Shown in pieces: positions 35,300 through 47,350 of a stretch of DNA of 64,000 nucleotides. The notes beneath the pieces are model-generated. The model searched no databases and was not told where the DNA came from. It was given only the letters and a program-made list of their open reading frames with translations. Position numbers and translations under genes: made by a program. Source of the stretch: Allium sativum (lineage: Eukaryota > Streptophyta > Magnoliopsida > Asparagales > Amaryllidaceae); contig CM060926.1 of assembly GCA_030737875.1 (NCBI GenBank), positions 316,918,922 to 316,982,921 on the forward strand. Direction: 5' to 3'. Position 1 is the first letter of the stretch, and every line of letters begins with the position of its first letter.

Positions 35300-36100
35300 A
35301 CGCAGGAACTAGTGAAGGGATGGCTCCCATGGGCCTGCTTCCGAATGTGCCTTCTATAGTGCTTACTGAAGCGCTCCCAGCTAACTGGAGAGTGTCCGGA
35401 GCATCAGATGGAGGAGAAAGGCTACAACATAGCAAAGAGGAGGTGTCTTCTTTGAGAAGGGGGCTTGATTTCCATTCCTGTTTCGCTTTTGGCTAGGGAG
35501 GAAAATGTGGGAATGAATAGTGCGTCGATATCTCCGAGGACGACCTCATAGATCACTATATTTTAAAAGGTGGCTCTGGAATAGGTGGAGGACTGGTGCC
35601 CTCGGGCCTGCTTCCGAACGTGCCTCCGGTAGTACTTCCCGAAGTGCCCCTAACTAATTGAAGGGTGTCCGGAGCATTAGATGGAGGAGAACAACACAGC
35701 GAAGAGAAGGTGTCTTCTTGGAGAAATGGGGCTTTTTTCCGTTCCCATTTCGATTTCGGCTAGGGATGCAAAGTTGGGAACGAACCGTGCGCCGATATCT
35801 TCGATGACGACATTAGAGATCCCTGCTCCTAGAAGGTTGCTGCAGGACTTGGTGGGGGACTGGTGTCCTCAGGACTGTTTCCGAATAGGCCTCCGGTAGT
35901 GCTTCCTGCCGTGCCCCTAACTAACTTGATGGCGGCCGAAGCATCAGATAGAGGAAAATGACCATGGCACAGCGAAGATGAGGCGTTCTTCAAAGAAGGA
36001 GGTTTTCTTTCTACTCCCGTTCTGCCTCCGACGAGGGAGGACGAGGTGGGAATGAGTTGCGAACTGGTGTCTATGATGAGGACCTTGGATACCACTACAC
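35300..36100. repeat. Three in-phase tandem repeats of about 270 bp
   Basis: The landmark gggcctgcttccgaa recurs at 35331, 35604 and (as aggactgtttccgaa) 35871, so the periods are 273 and 267 bp, both multiples of three. Each unit contains a 'LLPNVPPVVLP'-like peptide on the plus strand, or a 'GTSGSTTGG'-like peptide on the minus strand. Both strands are fairly open, so the coding strand is not settled. Isolated stops show that any protein is lost. Confidence 0.8.
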
Positions 36101-37139
36101 CGTGGAAGTTTTGATCCCAAGTTCTCGAGTGATGCAACTAGACACTACACCCGGGATTGAGTTAGTCGAAACTCCACTCTTGAGAGACTCGAGTCGGGCA
36201 GAGTTCGAGGATGTCCTTGATTTATCAAGAGTTGCCCGGATCTAGGTCCTTTGGTTCGGATGGAGCCAAACGAGTGATAGTCATTTCACTTATTTGGCTG
36301 ATGGGATGCCACCAAGTCTGAAGACTCAGGAACAAGGTTGTTTACAATCGATCTCATCACTGGTTCGAGATTTGAGTCAGTTTATTTATGCTCAGCCTCG
36401 TCATTGGTTCGAGGTTCGAGTCGAGGGACCAGTCCTCGACTTTGAGGTGTTGATTCGGTGTTGTGCGTTCGTGCATGCAAGTCGATTGTAACGGCTGATT
36501 TGAAGTCAATCACAAGCCATCTGGAAGAGTTAAAATACTTTAGATGAAATACTTGGAAATGGAGGTAACTAAACTGGTACAAAAACTGACTCGATCAAGA
36601 CAAGTCATGTGGTGTGACCGCTCATTGATACTGCAGTCTTGAGGAGCCAAAAAGATGTCCTCACAGGATTCAATTATCAGTTGAGGTCCTGGTTAGTTAG
36701 AACTGTTGACGAGCGTTGGGTGGCTCGGAGATCCCATGTGGTGGGTCCTATCGGTAATGCTCTAGGTGACCGTTGCGGATGAGTCTCGTTTTTGTCCTGT
36801 AAATGGTGGCAGTGATTTGTGTCATGTACGTGAACGCTGTGAACCAACAATATTCCATGGAATCCCTTGGTGTGCTCATCGAACCTTTAGGCCTTGGCCT
36901 TTTATAGGCAGGACATTGCAATTCGCGAGATAGATGTTCTTGTGCGTGTCATTGAGAGGAGTGTAGTTGCGGAAAGATAAAAGTCGAAGATGCTACCTCC
37001 TATTATTTTCACTACCGCTAATGCTGCTAGTGTAAGAAAGATCGCACAGAGTGATGGGGTTAGAGTTTTTGGAGCTCTGGGCCTCGTCTTGAGGTAATTT
37101 GTTGCAGTGAGAAGCTCGATTCCCTTGTGTTAGTTCTTA
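36101..37139. other. Unassigned sequence between repeats and gag relic
   Basis: A short plus-strand frame (36057-36245) extends from the last repeat. The rest has only short frames in both directions. I did not find pol downstream of the Tat-like gag where it would be expected on the minus strand. Confidence 0.3.
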
Positions 37140-37593
37140 TCGTAGGAGGTAGTTGGCTTTCTTATAAAAGATCTCTAGAGTCTTAGGTCGCACGCGGTTA
37201 ACCCATGCTCTGAGTTCCGAATTGGGGAATACGCCATCGATGAGTTTATCTAGAATAGCCTGGGGGCTCAAGTCTGTGACCCCCTCAAAGGTGTTGTCGA
37301 ACCTCTCGAGGTAGCTTGTTAGAGTTTCTTCGGGACCTTGACAGATTCTATCTCCGAACCGATTGATTAACCCCTTGGCTAGCTGGCAAAAGGTCGATAT
37401 AGTCTGGGGTGGAAGCCATGTGAATCACAAAAGAGGCACGCCTTCTTGGAAGATGAGTAAGCACTTGCATTTTGCCGTATCCGTGTCATTAAAGGAGTCT
37501 ATATGGGACTAGTAGTGATGTATGAATTCTTGTGGATCAGAATCTCTTGAGTAGGGCTTTACTTGTGGCATATTGAAGTTTGCAGGCCACTCA
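37140..37593 (-). pseudogene. Tat-like Ty3/gypsy gag relic, C-terminal part
   Basis: Minus-strand translation gives a capsid-like gag: MPQVKPYSRDSDPQEF at the right end, then LAKGLINRFG, ETLTSYLERFD and DGVFPNSELRAWVNRVRP. It has at least two stops and a frame change. The style matches gag of the Tat/Ogre-type elements (for example the 'DP.EH' and 'F.QLA..F' motifs). It is cut at 37593 by element C and continues at 52465. Pol was not found. Confidence 0.7.
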
Positions 37594-40500
37594 TGTGATG
37601 AACCCAAACTTCCACGAGTGAAAGCAAGAAGAAACCATATGGAATACAACATAATTATAATATAACAATTCACAGGAAACAACATAGCACAGGAAATCCA
37701 TAAAGTAACAACATCATAGCAGCGGATATATAATGTCATCAGCAATAGAAATCCACAGTCACAGAATCTAAATTATTACAACAAGTTTTTTTTTATTTAG
37801 AAAATGACATAAGTTCCAACTCCAAATTAAATAACATGAAATGGAAATAAGTCTGATGTCTGAAATAAAAGGAAAAATGCGATAAAGCAAAAGATAGAGG
37901 GTCTTTGAAGCTCCAAGTCATCACCTCTTCACCCAAGCAAATTCCAAGAGAGGGAATATAACCAGCTCCAAAGAAAACTCCAAGCAGAAAGGAAACCTAT
38001 CTACTTGGCTGCCCGTGTGGAAGAGAGAGCACCCAAGTTCGCAAAAAGGTGAAACAAACGATGGGTCAGTCGTGGGACTGGTGTGAGAATTCTTAACTAA
38101 TTTAAATCATACAAAATAAGGCAAATCCAAAGACCACGCCGCTAACGCGGAACGGGTTGTACCAATGGATTGTTGTGCATAACTTCAGTGTCAGTACAGA
38201 TAAATAAAACGTAACACAACGCAATGTATTTTGAAAAATGGAACCACCATAAGACTCAGGTCCCATCACACAATGCAACGCACACCAAGAGGATAGAGTT
38301 TTACCTTATGGTGGTTAAACATGTTAAATACGCCAAATACGAAGCTAATACTATCATTAAAGTGTAAAGTTTTTTTTTTAAAAACAAAACAAAGCAATGT
38401 ATTAATCCTAGGAAGCATAGGTACCATATATTATGCCTCCAATACTAGTAATACAATCAAATCCGTCGGGTCGTATTGGAAAGTTGGGTTTCCATCATGA
38501 GTCCAGGCTAGGGAGGACTCCTTACCGATTCGAGACACTCTAGTTAATGACTCAGGATTACCCGCAGTTAACCCTTGGAAATGGCAGGGCCGGTCCTCAA
38601 ATACAGCTTAGAGGATTGGCAATTCCTAAGCACACGTTCCCCGGTCCTATAGGACCTATCCGAGGCGCCTCATTTCATCATCCACAAAATTAAAATGACT
38701 ACTAACTAGAAAGAAACGTGTTACTTTCCCTGCATTCCCTTCCCCCTTTTTAGACTCAACCGGTGTTTGAGGCTCGTGAAGTCATGTATCCCATGTCACC
38801 CAGGTTCTACTTTTCAACAAGAAACCTTGATCATTTCATCTTAGCACGCCACACCGTCACTCAATACCCTACCATCGACCGTCTGTCAGTATATAAAGGG
38901 TGTTAAGCAGAGAATAAATTCTCTACCACCAATCATTTATATGTTAATAGAAAATCGACAACATGATATTTAATGGAGTACGATGTCAGACACACCATCC
39001 ATTTACACCCATGCTCTGGGTCTGAGCGACGGTCAAATCCGTGAAACCAACGCGTACGTTTGGACAATTACCACGACTCTTGAATCGGGAGCTACCCAAT
39101 TCAGAGTCTTGATCGTTGTCCATTCGAGGGAAGATTTACGGTCTTCATACGCCGTCTTCATATTTAGACTCTTGAAATCGTATACTCATTTGGAATGGAA
39201 TAAATCCGGACTTTCCAAATAATCTCGCATTCATAATTTTGAGAAAAACACATTTCATGTCGTTATGTTGTTTTATAGCGATTAATCCTTGCCTTAATTA
39301 TCTAATATAATTAATTTCTTTATTTTACGACGCTTCAGGTCAAGGGCGACACTGGCGCTGTTTTCCATCCATCTTGATTTTCACATTTCTCAAAATCTTA
39401 CCGTTGGATTTTAACGCAACTTATATCGTTGGAAAGATTTTTCCAAGACGGTCCTAGCGGTTTCAGTTTTGGGAAAATCCGACGGTCGGATCTTCCTGTA
39501 TAATCGTTTAAAAGTTCGTTTTCAAAACGCGAACTACCGTGCTCGATTAGTTATATTTTAATTATATATATATAATATAAATATAAATAATTCGCTTAAC
39601 TCATCGTCCATACATCCATCTCTCCTTTTTACCTTTTCACTTCTTTAACTTACATGAAAATATATTTCATAATTAGGCGATGAATTGTTCTTTTTATTTT
39701 ATTTTCATTTTATACTTTATAATTCACATTTAAAAATGTAAATTATAAAACATCATTCCATTTATTTCTTTTCATCTATCTTTTCCAATTATATTATAAA
39801 TAATGTACACTTTCCTATGGCGTAAATTATCTTTTTTTTTATACACATTATAAATAATGTGTGTTTTACCTACGGTCAGGTTCTCTTTTTATATACATTA
39901 TAAATAATGTATATTCTTCCTACGAGGTACATTCTCTTTCTACATACATTATAAATAATGAATATTCTTCCTACGGTCAAGTTCTTTAAATCTTAACATT
40001 ATAAAATAGTGTAACTATCATACGGTGAAATTTTCTTTTTATTTAACATTGTGAATGATGTTAAATTTACATACACTTCATCTTCGTTTTAATAACATTG
40101 AAAATAGTGTTAATATGAATCCTATAGTTAAATTATCCTTCTTAACATACGGTGCTTTTTCTATTTATTAACATTGAAAATAATGTTAATATTACATACG
40201 GTGCTTTTTCTATTTATTAACATTGAAAATAATGTTAATATTACATACGGTGCTTTTCTATTTATTAACATTGAAAATAATGTTAATATTACATAATATG
40301 TCATTTTCTATTTTTATCATAACAACAATTCTATTTTCTATACGATGCACTTTTCTATTTTTAACATGACAAAAAATGCTATTTTTCATACAATGCATTT
40401 ATATATTTTTAACATGACAAAAAATGCTATTTTTCATACAATGCATTTTTATATTTTTAACATGACAAAAATGCTATTTTCTATATGACGAACATTTTCT

Positions 40501-42710
40501 ATTTTAACATAACAAAAAATCCTATTTTTCATACAATGCATTTTTATATTTTTAACATGACAAAAAATGCTATTTTTCATACAATGCATTTTTATATTTT
40601 TAACATGACAAAAATGCTATTTTCTATACGATGAACATTTTCTATTTTAACATAACAAAAAATGCCATTTTCAATACGATGATCATTTTCTATTTTAATA
40701 TCAATGAATCATACGGTGACAGTTTTCTCTATGTACATTTGACAAAAATGCCAATTTCATATGGTGACAGTTTTCTCTATATACATTTGACAAAAATGCC
40801 AATTTCATACGGTGACAGTTTTCTAACTTTTAACATTAACATAAATGTCATTTTCCTACGATGAACCTTTTCTATTTTGACATAACAAAAATTGTCCATC
40901 AACATACAGTGAATAATTTCTATCTAAATATTGAACAAAAAATTTTCATCAACATATGGTGTTTAATTTCTATTTAAATATTGAACAAAAATTGTTCATC
41001 AACATACGGTGTATAATTTTTATTTAAATATTGAACAAAAATTGTTCATCAACATACGGTGAATAATTTCTATCTAAATATTGAACAAAAATTGTTCATC
41101 AACATATGGTGTTTAATTTCTATTTAAATATTGAACAAAAATTGTTCATCAACATATGGTGTTTAATTTCTATTTAAATATTGAACAAAAATTGTTCATC
41201 AACATATGGTGTTTTCTTTTTTAAATATATTGAACAAAAATTGTGTTCATCAACATATAGCGTATAATTCTATTTTATTAATGATGAACCAAAATTTGTT
41301 CATTAACATATCAATTCTATTACAATTAAACATGAAAACAAAAGGGATCTAATTTTATCCATTCTATTATAGAACCATCATCATCGACATGTCAAACCAA
41401 ACAGATCTGAATTTATATTAACATCACATCAATGTTGAATAATTCATATCAATATAGATTTTAAATAAAGGAACTCTCACCTTGATTGGATAATAATTAT
41501 GATAAATCCAATTAAATTTTCAGAATGTGTCAATTAGTCTCAGCAATTGCTACTCGTCGTCACGGTCCTGTCGGATCTGAAATTTTCAGAATCGGGGTTT
41601 ATTTTCATTAGTTATCAATAATTTAAACAAACTGGTTTTTAACAACTGCTGCAGCCACGCTTAAAAGCGTCGCTAAATCTGAAATAGAAATTACCTTAAA
41701 ATTTTCTATTTTTGTTCAAATTTTTGGATCCGATTTTCGCAGCCTGTATTTGATGGTTTGGGGTGCCGTTAGTTGGACGTGGACCGGGAAGGAGAGGGCT
41801 TTGCACGGCCAGAGGGGGGGGGGGTGGCTCGGTGGTGCCAGGTGGGCCCGGCGGAGGTGCGAGCGGCGCTACTTTGCGCTGACGTGGCGGGCGGCTCCGG
41901 CGACGAGATGGTTCGGGGTTGGTACCAATTTGAAGATCTCGGTTTTCTCTTCGAAACGGTATATGGTATGCTGAAAATCGTTGAGAGATGAGGGAGAATT
42001 TCGAGTTTGAAATCGGGAGCTGATAATGGGTTGCGGCGGCCAAAATTGAACGGGGAAGAAGGAGTATACGGACCGTATATATACTAATATTTTAGGGTTT
42101 TATTTTTTTAATTAATTAATTAATTAATTCTAGAAATTAACGTTTTTACATACGACCTCCAAACGAAGCTCAACGACTGTCGAACTTAATGTTTTGACGT
42201 CTTCTGAACGCGATGGTGCTATCGCCAAGGTCCAGTTCTGAAGTTACAGTATGTTTTCTTTTATTTTCAAATTAAATCGTTTAATTTAAATTTGAACATA
42301 CGTTTTAATTTCCTGCGGCCACATACTGACTCAGAAAAATACAGAAAAATGATTTTTGGCATCGTGATGACGATACGGTTCTAACAAAGCCAATTTCGTC
42401 GAATTCTGAGATCGTTAGAAAAATGGCTATTTTCACGCCGTTCAATTTCAACTTTATTTGACAAAACACAGTTTCTTTCGCTACGCTCACATATTAAATC
42501 AAAAAATTCTAAAAATTGAAACCTAGCCATATTATGACATTTCGGGTCCAACGGAAGTGGTTTCGTCGAATTCCGAGGTCGTTCGCAAAATGGCCATTTT
42601 TAACTGTTTCAGAGTTATTTAAAATTGTAAATTTTAAATTTGAACTAAGAATTCAGCAAAATTCCCGGAAATAAAATTTTCAAACTGGTTCAGATTTCTG
42701 GGTCATTACA
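37594..42710 (-). repeat. 3' LTR of element C (5117 bp)
   Basis: Its plus-strand start is tgtgatgaaccc and its end is gggtcattaca. It contains a 1.5-kb block of roughly 50-bp repeats (39780-41290), a GC-rich segment (41760-41920) and a TATA-like tatatata near 42076. The 79-residue frame at 38983-39222 recurs at 48736-48975 because both lie in LTRs. Confidence 0.95.
39780..41290. repeat. Families of roughly 50-bp repeats sharing a catacggtg-like motif
   Basis: Successive sub-blocks have different units: small hairpins of acattataaataatgt; then aacattgaaaataatgtt with tacatacggtgc; then catgacaaaaaatgctattt with catacaatgc; then acatttgacaaaaatgcc with catacggtgacag; then ttcatcaacatatggtgt with attgaacaaaaattg. 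A catacggtg-like element comes back about every 48-60 bp across the blocks. Confidence 0.85.
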
Positions 42711-42722
42711 ATCTCCCCTCCT
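42711..42722 (-). promoter_or_regulatory. Polypurine tract of element C
   Basis: The minus strand reads AGGAGGGGAGAT directly before the 3' LTR. Confidence 0.85.
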
Positions 42723-42824
42723 TAAGAACTTTTCGTCCTCGAAAAGGAAAAAGGAAAAAAAAACAGAAGAGTAGGAACCAACACAGAGAATACTGAAATG
42801 ATTAAGCGTACCTCAAAACAAAAT

Positions 42825-45800
42825 TTAATCTAAGATATCCACTCTGCATTTGGGATAGGCCTGTTTGAAACTCTCTTCAGTTTCCCAAGTGCAGTCCCTA
42901 GGATCGCCACTCTATTGCACCTTAACAAGGTTGATTCTTTTATTTCTCAGAACTCGGGTTTCCTTGCCAATAATCTTTATCGACTCTTTCCTTACTGTTA
43001 GGTTTGGAGTAATATCCATGATTTGTTGATTTAGTTCATCTTCAATCAAATCTGGGTCATGCACATGCTGGCGGAGTTGGGACACATGAAATACATCATG
43101 CACCCCTGGCAACCAATCGGGCAACTGCACCCAATAAGCCAGGGTACCAATCCTTTCGAGAATAGGGAATGGACCAATGAATCTCGGCGCCAATTTCCCA
43201 AACTTCCCAAATCGAATCACCCCCCTTAGTGGAGAAACCTTCAAGTACACATGGTCACCAACGGAGAATTGTAAATCTCTTCTACGCTTGTCTGCATAGC
43301 TTTTCTGTCGGCTTTGAGCAGCCAGTAACCGCTTCTTAATCTTATCAACTTTGTCTGAAGCTTCTCGGACCATGTCTGGACCCAAAACAAGGCGATCTCC
43401 TTTTTCAATCCAACAGGCCGGCGATCTACATGACTTATCATATAAGGCTTCGAATGGAGACATCTTCAAACTTACTTGATAGCTATTGTTATATGAGAAT
43501 TCAACTAAATGCAAGTGATCCTCCCAAGAACCTCCATAATCGAGTATGAAAGCCCGCAACAAATCTTCAAGAATGCGATTCACCCTCTCAGTTTGGCCAT
43601 CTGTCTGAGGGTGGTATGCGGTACTAAGGTTTAACTTTGTTCCCAACTCATTTTGGAATGCTTCCCAAAACTTGCTAGTGAAGATAGGATCACGGTTGCT
43701 AACAATACAGCTAGGAACTCTGTTTAACACGAAAGATTTTCTTTGATTAGACATGAAAATTTCCATTTAAAAAACGATGAAAAGGAAAGATTTAGTTTTA
43801 TTACCCATATAGCCTGACTATTTCTTTGAGATAAATTTGTGCCAGACTTTGAGCAGTTCTGGTGGACTTGACAGGTATGAAATGAGCGACCTTGGTGAAG
43901 CGGTCCACGATCACCCAAATGCTGTCATTCCCTTTCCTAGTGCGGGGCAACCCATCTATAAAATCCATAGAGACTTGGTCCCACTTCCCTTCTGGTACCG
44001 GCAATGGTTGCAACAGTCCTGCTGGCTTTTGTTGATCACTCTTAACTCGCTGACATGTAGGACATCTACTCACATAAATGGATATATCTCTCTTCATATC
44101 TTTCCACCAAAACGTGCGCTTTAGATCATGATACATCTTGTTCACGCCTGGGTGGATGGAAAGCTTTGATTTGTGCCCTTCATTTAATACTTCCCTGATG
44201 AGCTCTGGGATTTTTGGAACACAGATCCTCCCTTGCAATTTAAGGACTCCCTTTTGATCTATTTGGAAGCTCGTGCTTTCACCTTCTTGAACTCTCTTGA
44301 TCATTCTTTGGATAAACTTATCCTCCTTTTGGAGGGTAGAAATTTTATCAATCAAAGAAGGGGTAACGATGAAGCTTGCAACCATGACAGCCTTCCTACT
44401 GAGTGCGTCTGCCACAACATTGGCTTTACCCGGCGTATACAAGATGTCGAGATCATACGCCGCAAGAAATTCTAGCCACCTTAGCTGCCTTAAATTCAAG
44501 TCCTTTTGATCGAAGAGATATTTCAAAGATTGACGGTCTGTGAATAATTCGAATTTTTCGCCCAAGAGATAATGCCTCCAAATTTTTAAAGCAAAGACTA
44601 TGGCCAACAGCTCTAGGTCATGGACACGATAATTTTTCTTATGTGGCTTTAGTTGACGGCTTGCATACGCAACAACTTTGCCCCTTTGCATCAATACTGC
44701 GCCAAGACCACCATTTTGAGAAGCATCGGTATAGACGGCTAGATCTTAATTGCCATCGATGATGGTTAGCACGGGAGCAGTGATCAAACTCTCCTTTAAC
44801 ATTTGGAAGGACTCCTCACATTCTGCCGTCCAAATGAACTTGGTATGTTTCTTGGTGAGCTGTGTTAAAGGGCCAGATAGCTTGGAAAATTTTTTGACGA
44901 ACTTTCTGTAATATCCAGCCAACCCTAGGAAGCTTCTTACTTCTGTGGGTGTAGTCGGTTGCTTCCAATCTTGAATGGCGGAAATTTTGCTTGGGTCCAC
45001 AGCAATTCCTTCTTTTGACACAACATGGCCCAAGAATTTTACCTCTTCTTGCCAAAATGTGCATTTTGAAAATTTTGCTTTTAGAACATTTCTTCGCAGA
45101 ATCTCTAGCACTTCTCTTAGATGCCCCTCATGCTCCTCCTTGGTTTTAGAAAAGATCAAGATATCATCAATGAAGACTAAGACGAATTTATTCAAGACCT
45201 CTCTGAAGACCCTATTCATTAAGTCAACAAAATAGGCTGGAGCATTGCACAGACCGAACGGCATTACCAACCATTCGTAGAATAAGTCAGGACCTCTGAA
45301 AGCGGTCAAAGGGATGCATTCTTCGGCTATGCGGAGTTGGTGGAAACCTGTGGCTAGGTCCATCTTTTAAAACACCTTGGCTCCATTTAAATTGTCCATC
45401 AAATCATCTATGCGAGGCAAGGGGTATTTGTTCTTCAAGGTCTGTTTATTTAGGTCGCGGTAATCCACACAGAGCCTTAGAGTGCCGTCAGATTTGGGGA
45501 CAAACACTACAGCTGCTCACCAATTGGAAAAGCTAGGCCGGATTAATCCCTTCTTCAAGAGCTGTTTGGTTTGGGTCCTCAACTCTTCTTTTTCTTTAGG
45601 GGTCATCCTTCGGATAGCATGAACTACAGGCCTTGCATTAGGGACAAGATCAATTCTGAAATCGATTTCCCTCCGCGGAGGTAAACTATCTACCTCTTCA
45701 AATACGTCCCCGTAATTCTTGACAATAGGAATATTCTCCGAAGAGATGGGCATGACTTCTAAAGAAGACCAAAAAGCTTTCCTATAAGGCTTTGAGCCAT

Positions 45801-47133
45801 GGCAAGGTATAGCAACGGTATTTCCTAATCCTGGTTTCGCCTTCACTACTCTTTCTGAGCAAAGCACCTCAGCGTCATATTTTGTAAGCCAATCAAGACC
45901 AAGGATAATATCAAATTCTGAAAAATCCATAATGATCAAGTCGAAGGGAAATTTGAAACGAGAGTAAGAATTAGGCACCCTACAGTGTAAATCGAGGGTG
46001 ATAGAACCCCCCACAGGATTATGAACATTAGTTGGCTCTTTAAGGCTTCTTTGCGTTAAATTTAACTTCTTAACCGCGTTGCTAGAAACAAAACTTCTTG
46101 ATGCACCCGTATCAAACAAAGCAGTGACAAGAATATTTTTAATAGAAACAGTACCATCCAGAACATCAGGCTTACCTCCCTCGGTAGGTGCAGAGGAAGA
46201 TGGTGTTCCAGCACCCTCATAGACATGTGCAATCTGAGCTCCTTTCAACAGTGGGCAGTTGGCCTTGACGTGACCCTTCTTGTGGCAGTTGTAGCAGTCC
46301 TTGGTGCTATCACTCCTAGCCTTCTTTGGATTCTTGCACTCCGAGCTATAATGTCCAAATTGCTGGCAGTTAAAACATTGCACCTTTGACTTATCCCCCT
46401 TCTTAGCGGCCCCCGAACTACTCCCTTCAGTCTTTTTCTCAGGCTGCTTCCTTTTGTTGTTGTTGTTAGCTAAGCTCCTCTCTCTGTCCTGCTGAGAAAC
46501 CTTCTTGTCATTCTCTTCATAACGGCAAGCGAACTCCACCATCTTATTGAAGGAAAGGTCGATGTGGGCAGTGACTCTATCAATATATTTACTTGCAAGG
46601 CCATTTATTAATCTCTTATTCTTCTGAAAGTCATCTCGAATCAGTTCAGGTGCATAACGGGAAAGGTCCTCGAACCTACGAACATACTCTGAAATGGACT
46701 TGTCGCCTTGCTTCAGATTGGCGAATTCATCGTGTAGCCTTTCTACCTCCTGCCTCGGAATGTATTTGTCGTTGAAAAGCTCCTTAAATCTATCCCAAGA
46801 CATATTATCTTCGTCGCCTCCAATGTTGACCACCTCCCACCAGTTTTGCGCTTCACCTTGAAGATGCCATGCTGTAGTGAATCTCTTTCTCTGATCATCT
46901 AGTCCCAGTCCTCCAAATATCTTTTCACAATTTTTCAGCCACGCCTGCGCTTGTACCACGGTCTCAGAACCGGTAAATGGAACACCTAAATTCTTGAACT
47001 TCTTTGCCACCTTGTCCAAGTCAAAGGGTGGCGGCGGTGGTGGTGGTTGTTGTTGGACAATGGGCTCCTCAGTTTCAGTGGTATTTTGCCTTCTCCTAGC
47101 GGCTCTAGCAGCTCTAGCAGCAGCGGTACTCAT
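42825..47133 (-). pseudogene. gag-pol polyprotein of element C, interrupted by stops and an intron-like segment
   Basis: The frame starts at MSTAAARAARAARRRQ (47133). Gag carries two CCHC knuckles (CFNCQQFGHYSSEC, CYNCHKKGHVKANC), then retropepsin (LFDTGASRSF). RT is at about 45520-44750 with intact FIDD, RNase H near 44730 (YTDASQNGG), then the integrase zinc region (ending CPTCQRVK) and core. Premature stops are at 45517-45519, 45367-45369, 44746-44748 and 42912-42914. The frame up to 43805 is one phase and from 43719 another, separated by an 85-bp segment (43720-43804). The second catalytic Asp of the integrase core is Asn (codon 43695-43697, SNRDPIF). The C-terminal tail after the stop at 42912 still reads DPRDCTWETEESF and ends at 42825. 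This copy is not active. Confidence 0.93.
43720..43804 (-). other. Candidate 85-bp spliceosomal intron inside the integrase core
   Basis: On the minus strand the segment begins GTAATAAAAC and ends TTAAACAG. It is AT-rich with T-runs and has a plant-like branch-point candidate (tctaatc) about 27 bases before the 3' end. The upstream exon ends inside a Gly codon of the motif EIVRLYG, and the downstream sequence resumes at VPSCIVS. The two halves are out of phase as they stand, and removing exactly these 85 bases would put them in phase with a complete Gly codon. Elements A and B have an uninterrupted coding sequence at this place. Splicing itself is inferred, not shown. Confidence 0.7.
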
Positions 47134-47336
47134 TTTAAGTTAGTTCTGTACAATCAAGGGACGAGTCAGAACAACTTTAATGATGATTTAAGAAATGATA
47201 AGATAAAAGGATAGATAAAAGATGGTGATAAAGTGACTGACTATTATGTATCCTTATGAAATGTTCACCGTAGAATAATGTGGTTCTACGTAAACGAGTT
47301 ACTATAAATATGTTATATTCCGCTTTGTAAACCAAA
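47134..47336 (-). other. Leader of element C
   Basis: About 200 bp separates the primer site from the gag start. The left portion is AT-rich, and I see no uORF of note. Confidence 0.5.
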
Positions 47337-47348
47337 GCTCTGATACCA
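47337..47348 (-). promoter_or_regulatory. Primer binding site of element C (initiator Met tRNA)
   Basis: The minus strand reads TGGTATCAGAGC, two bases from the 5' LTR, as in A and B. Confidence 0.92.
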
Positions 47349-47350
47349 AC

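Noticed and set aside
38983..39222. A 79-residue open frame identical to one at 48736-48975
   Set aside because: It is identical only because it sits in the two LTRs of element C. It is short, with no start context or domain that would mark it as a gene.
39780..41290. A possible CRISPR-like array of regularly spaced repeats
   Set aside because: The spacers are themselves repeats, the units drift in blocks, and the array is inside a plant LTR.
41750..42043. GC-rich open frames on both strands, Pro-rich on the minus strand, repeated at 51448-51792
   Set aside because: They are the GC-rich segment within element C's LTRs. Frames differ between the two copies through indels, so they are not under coding constraint.
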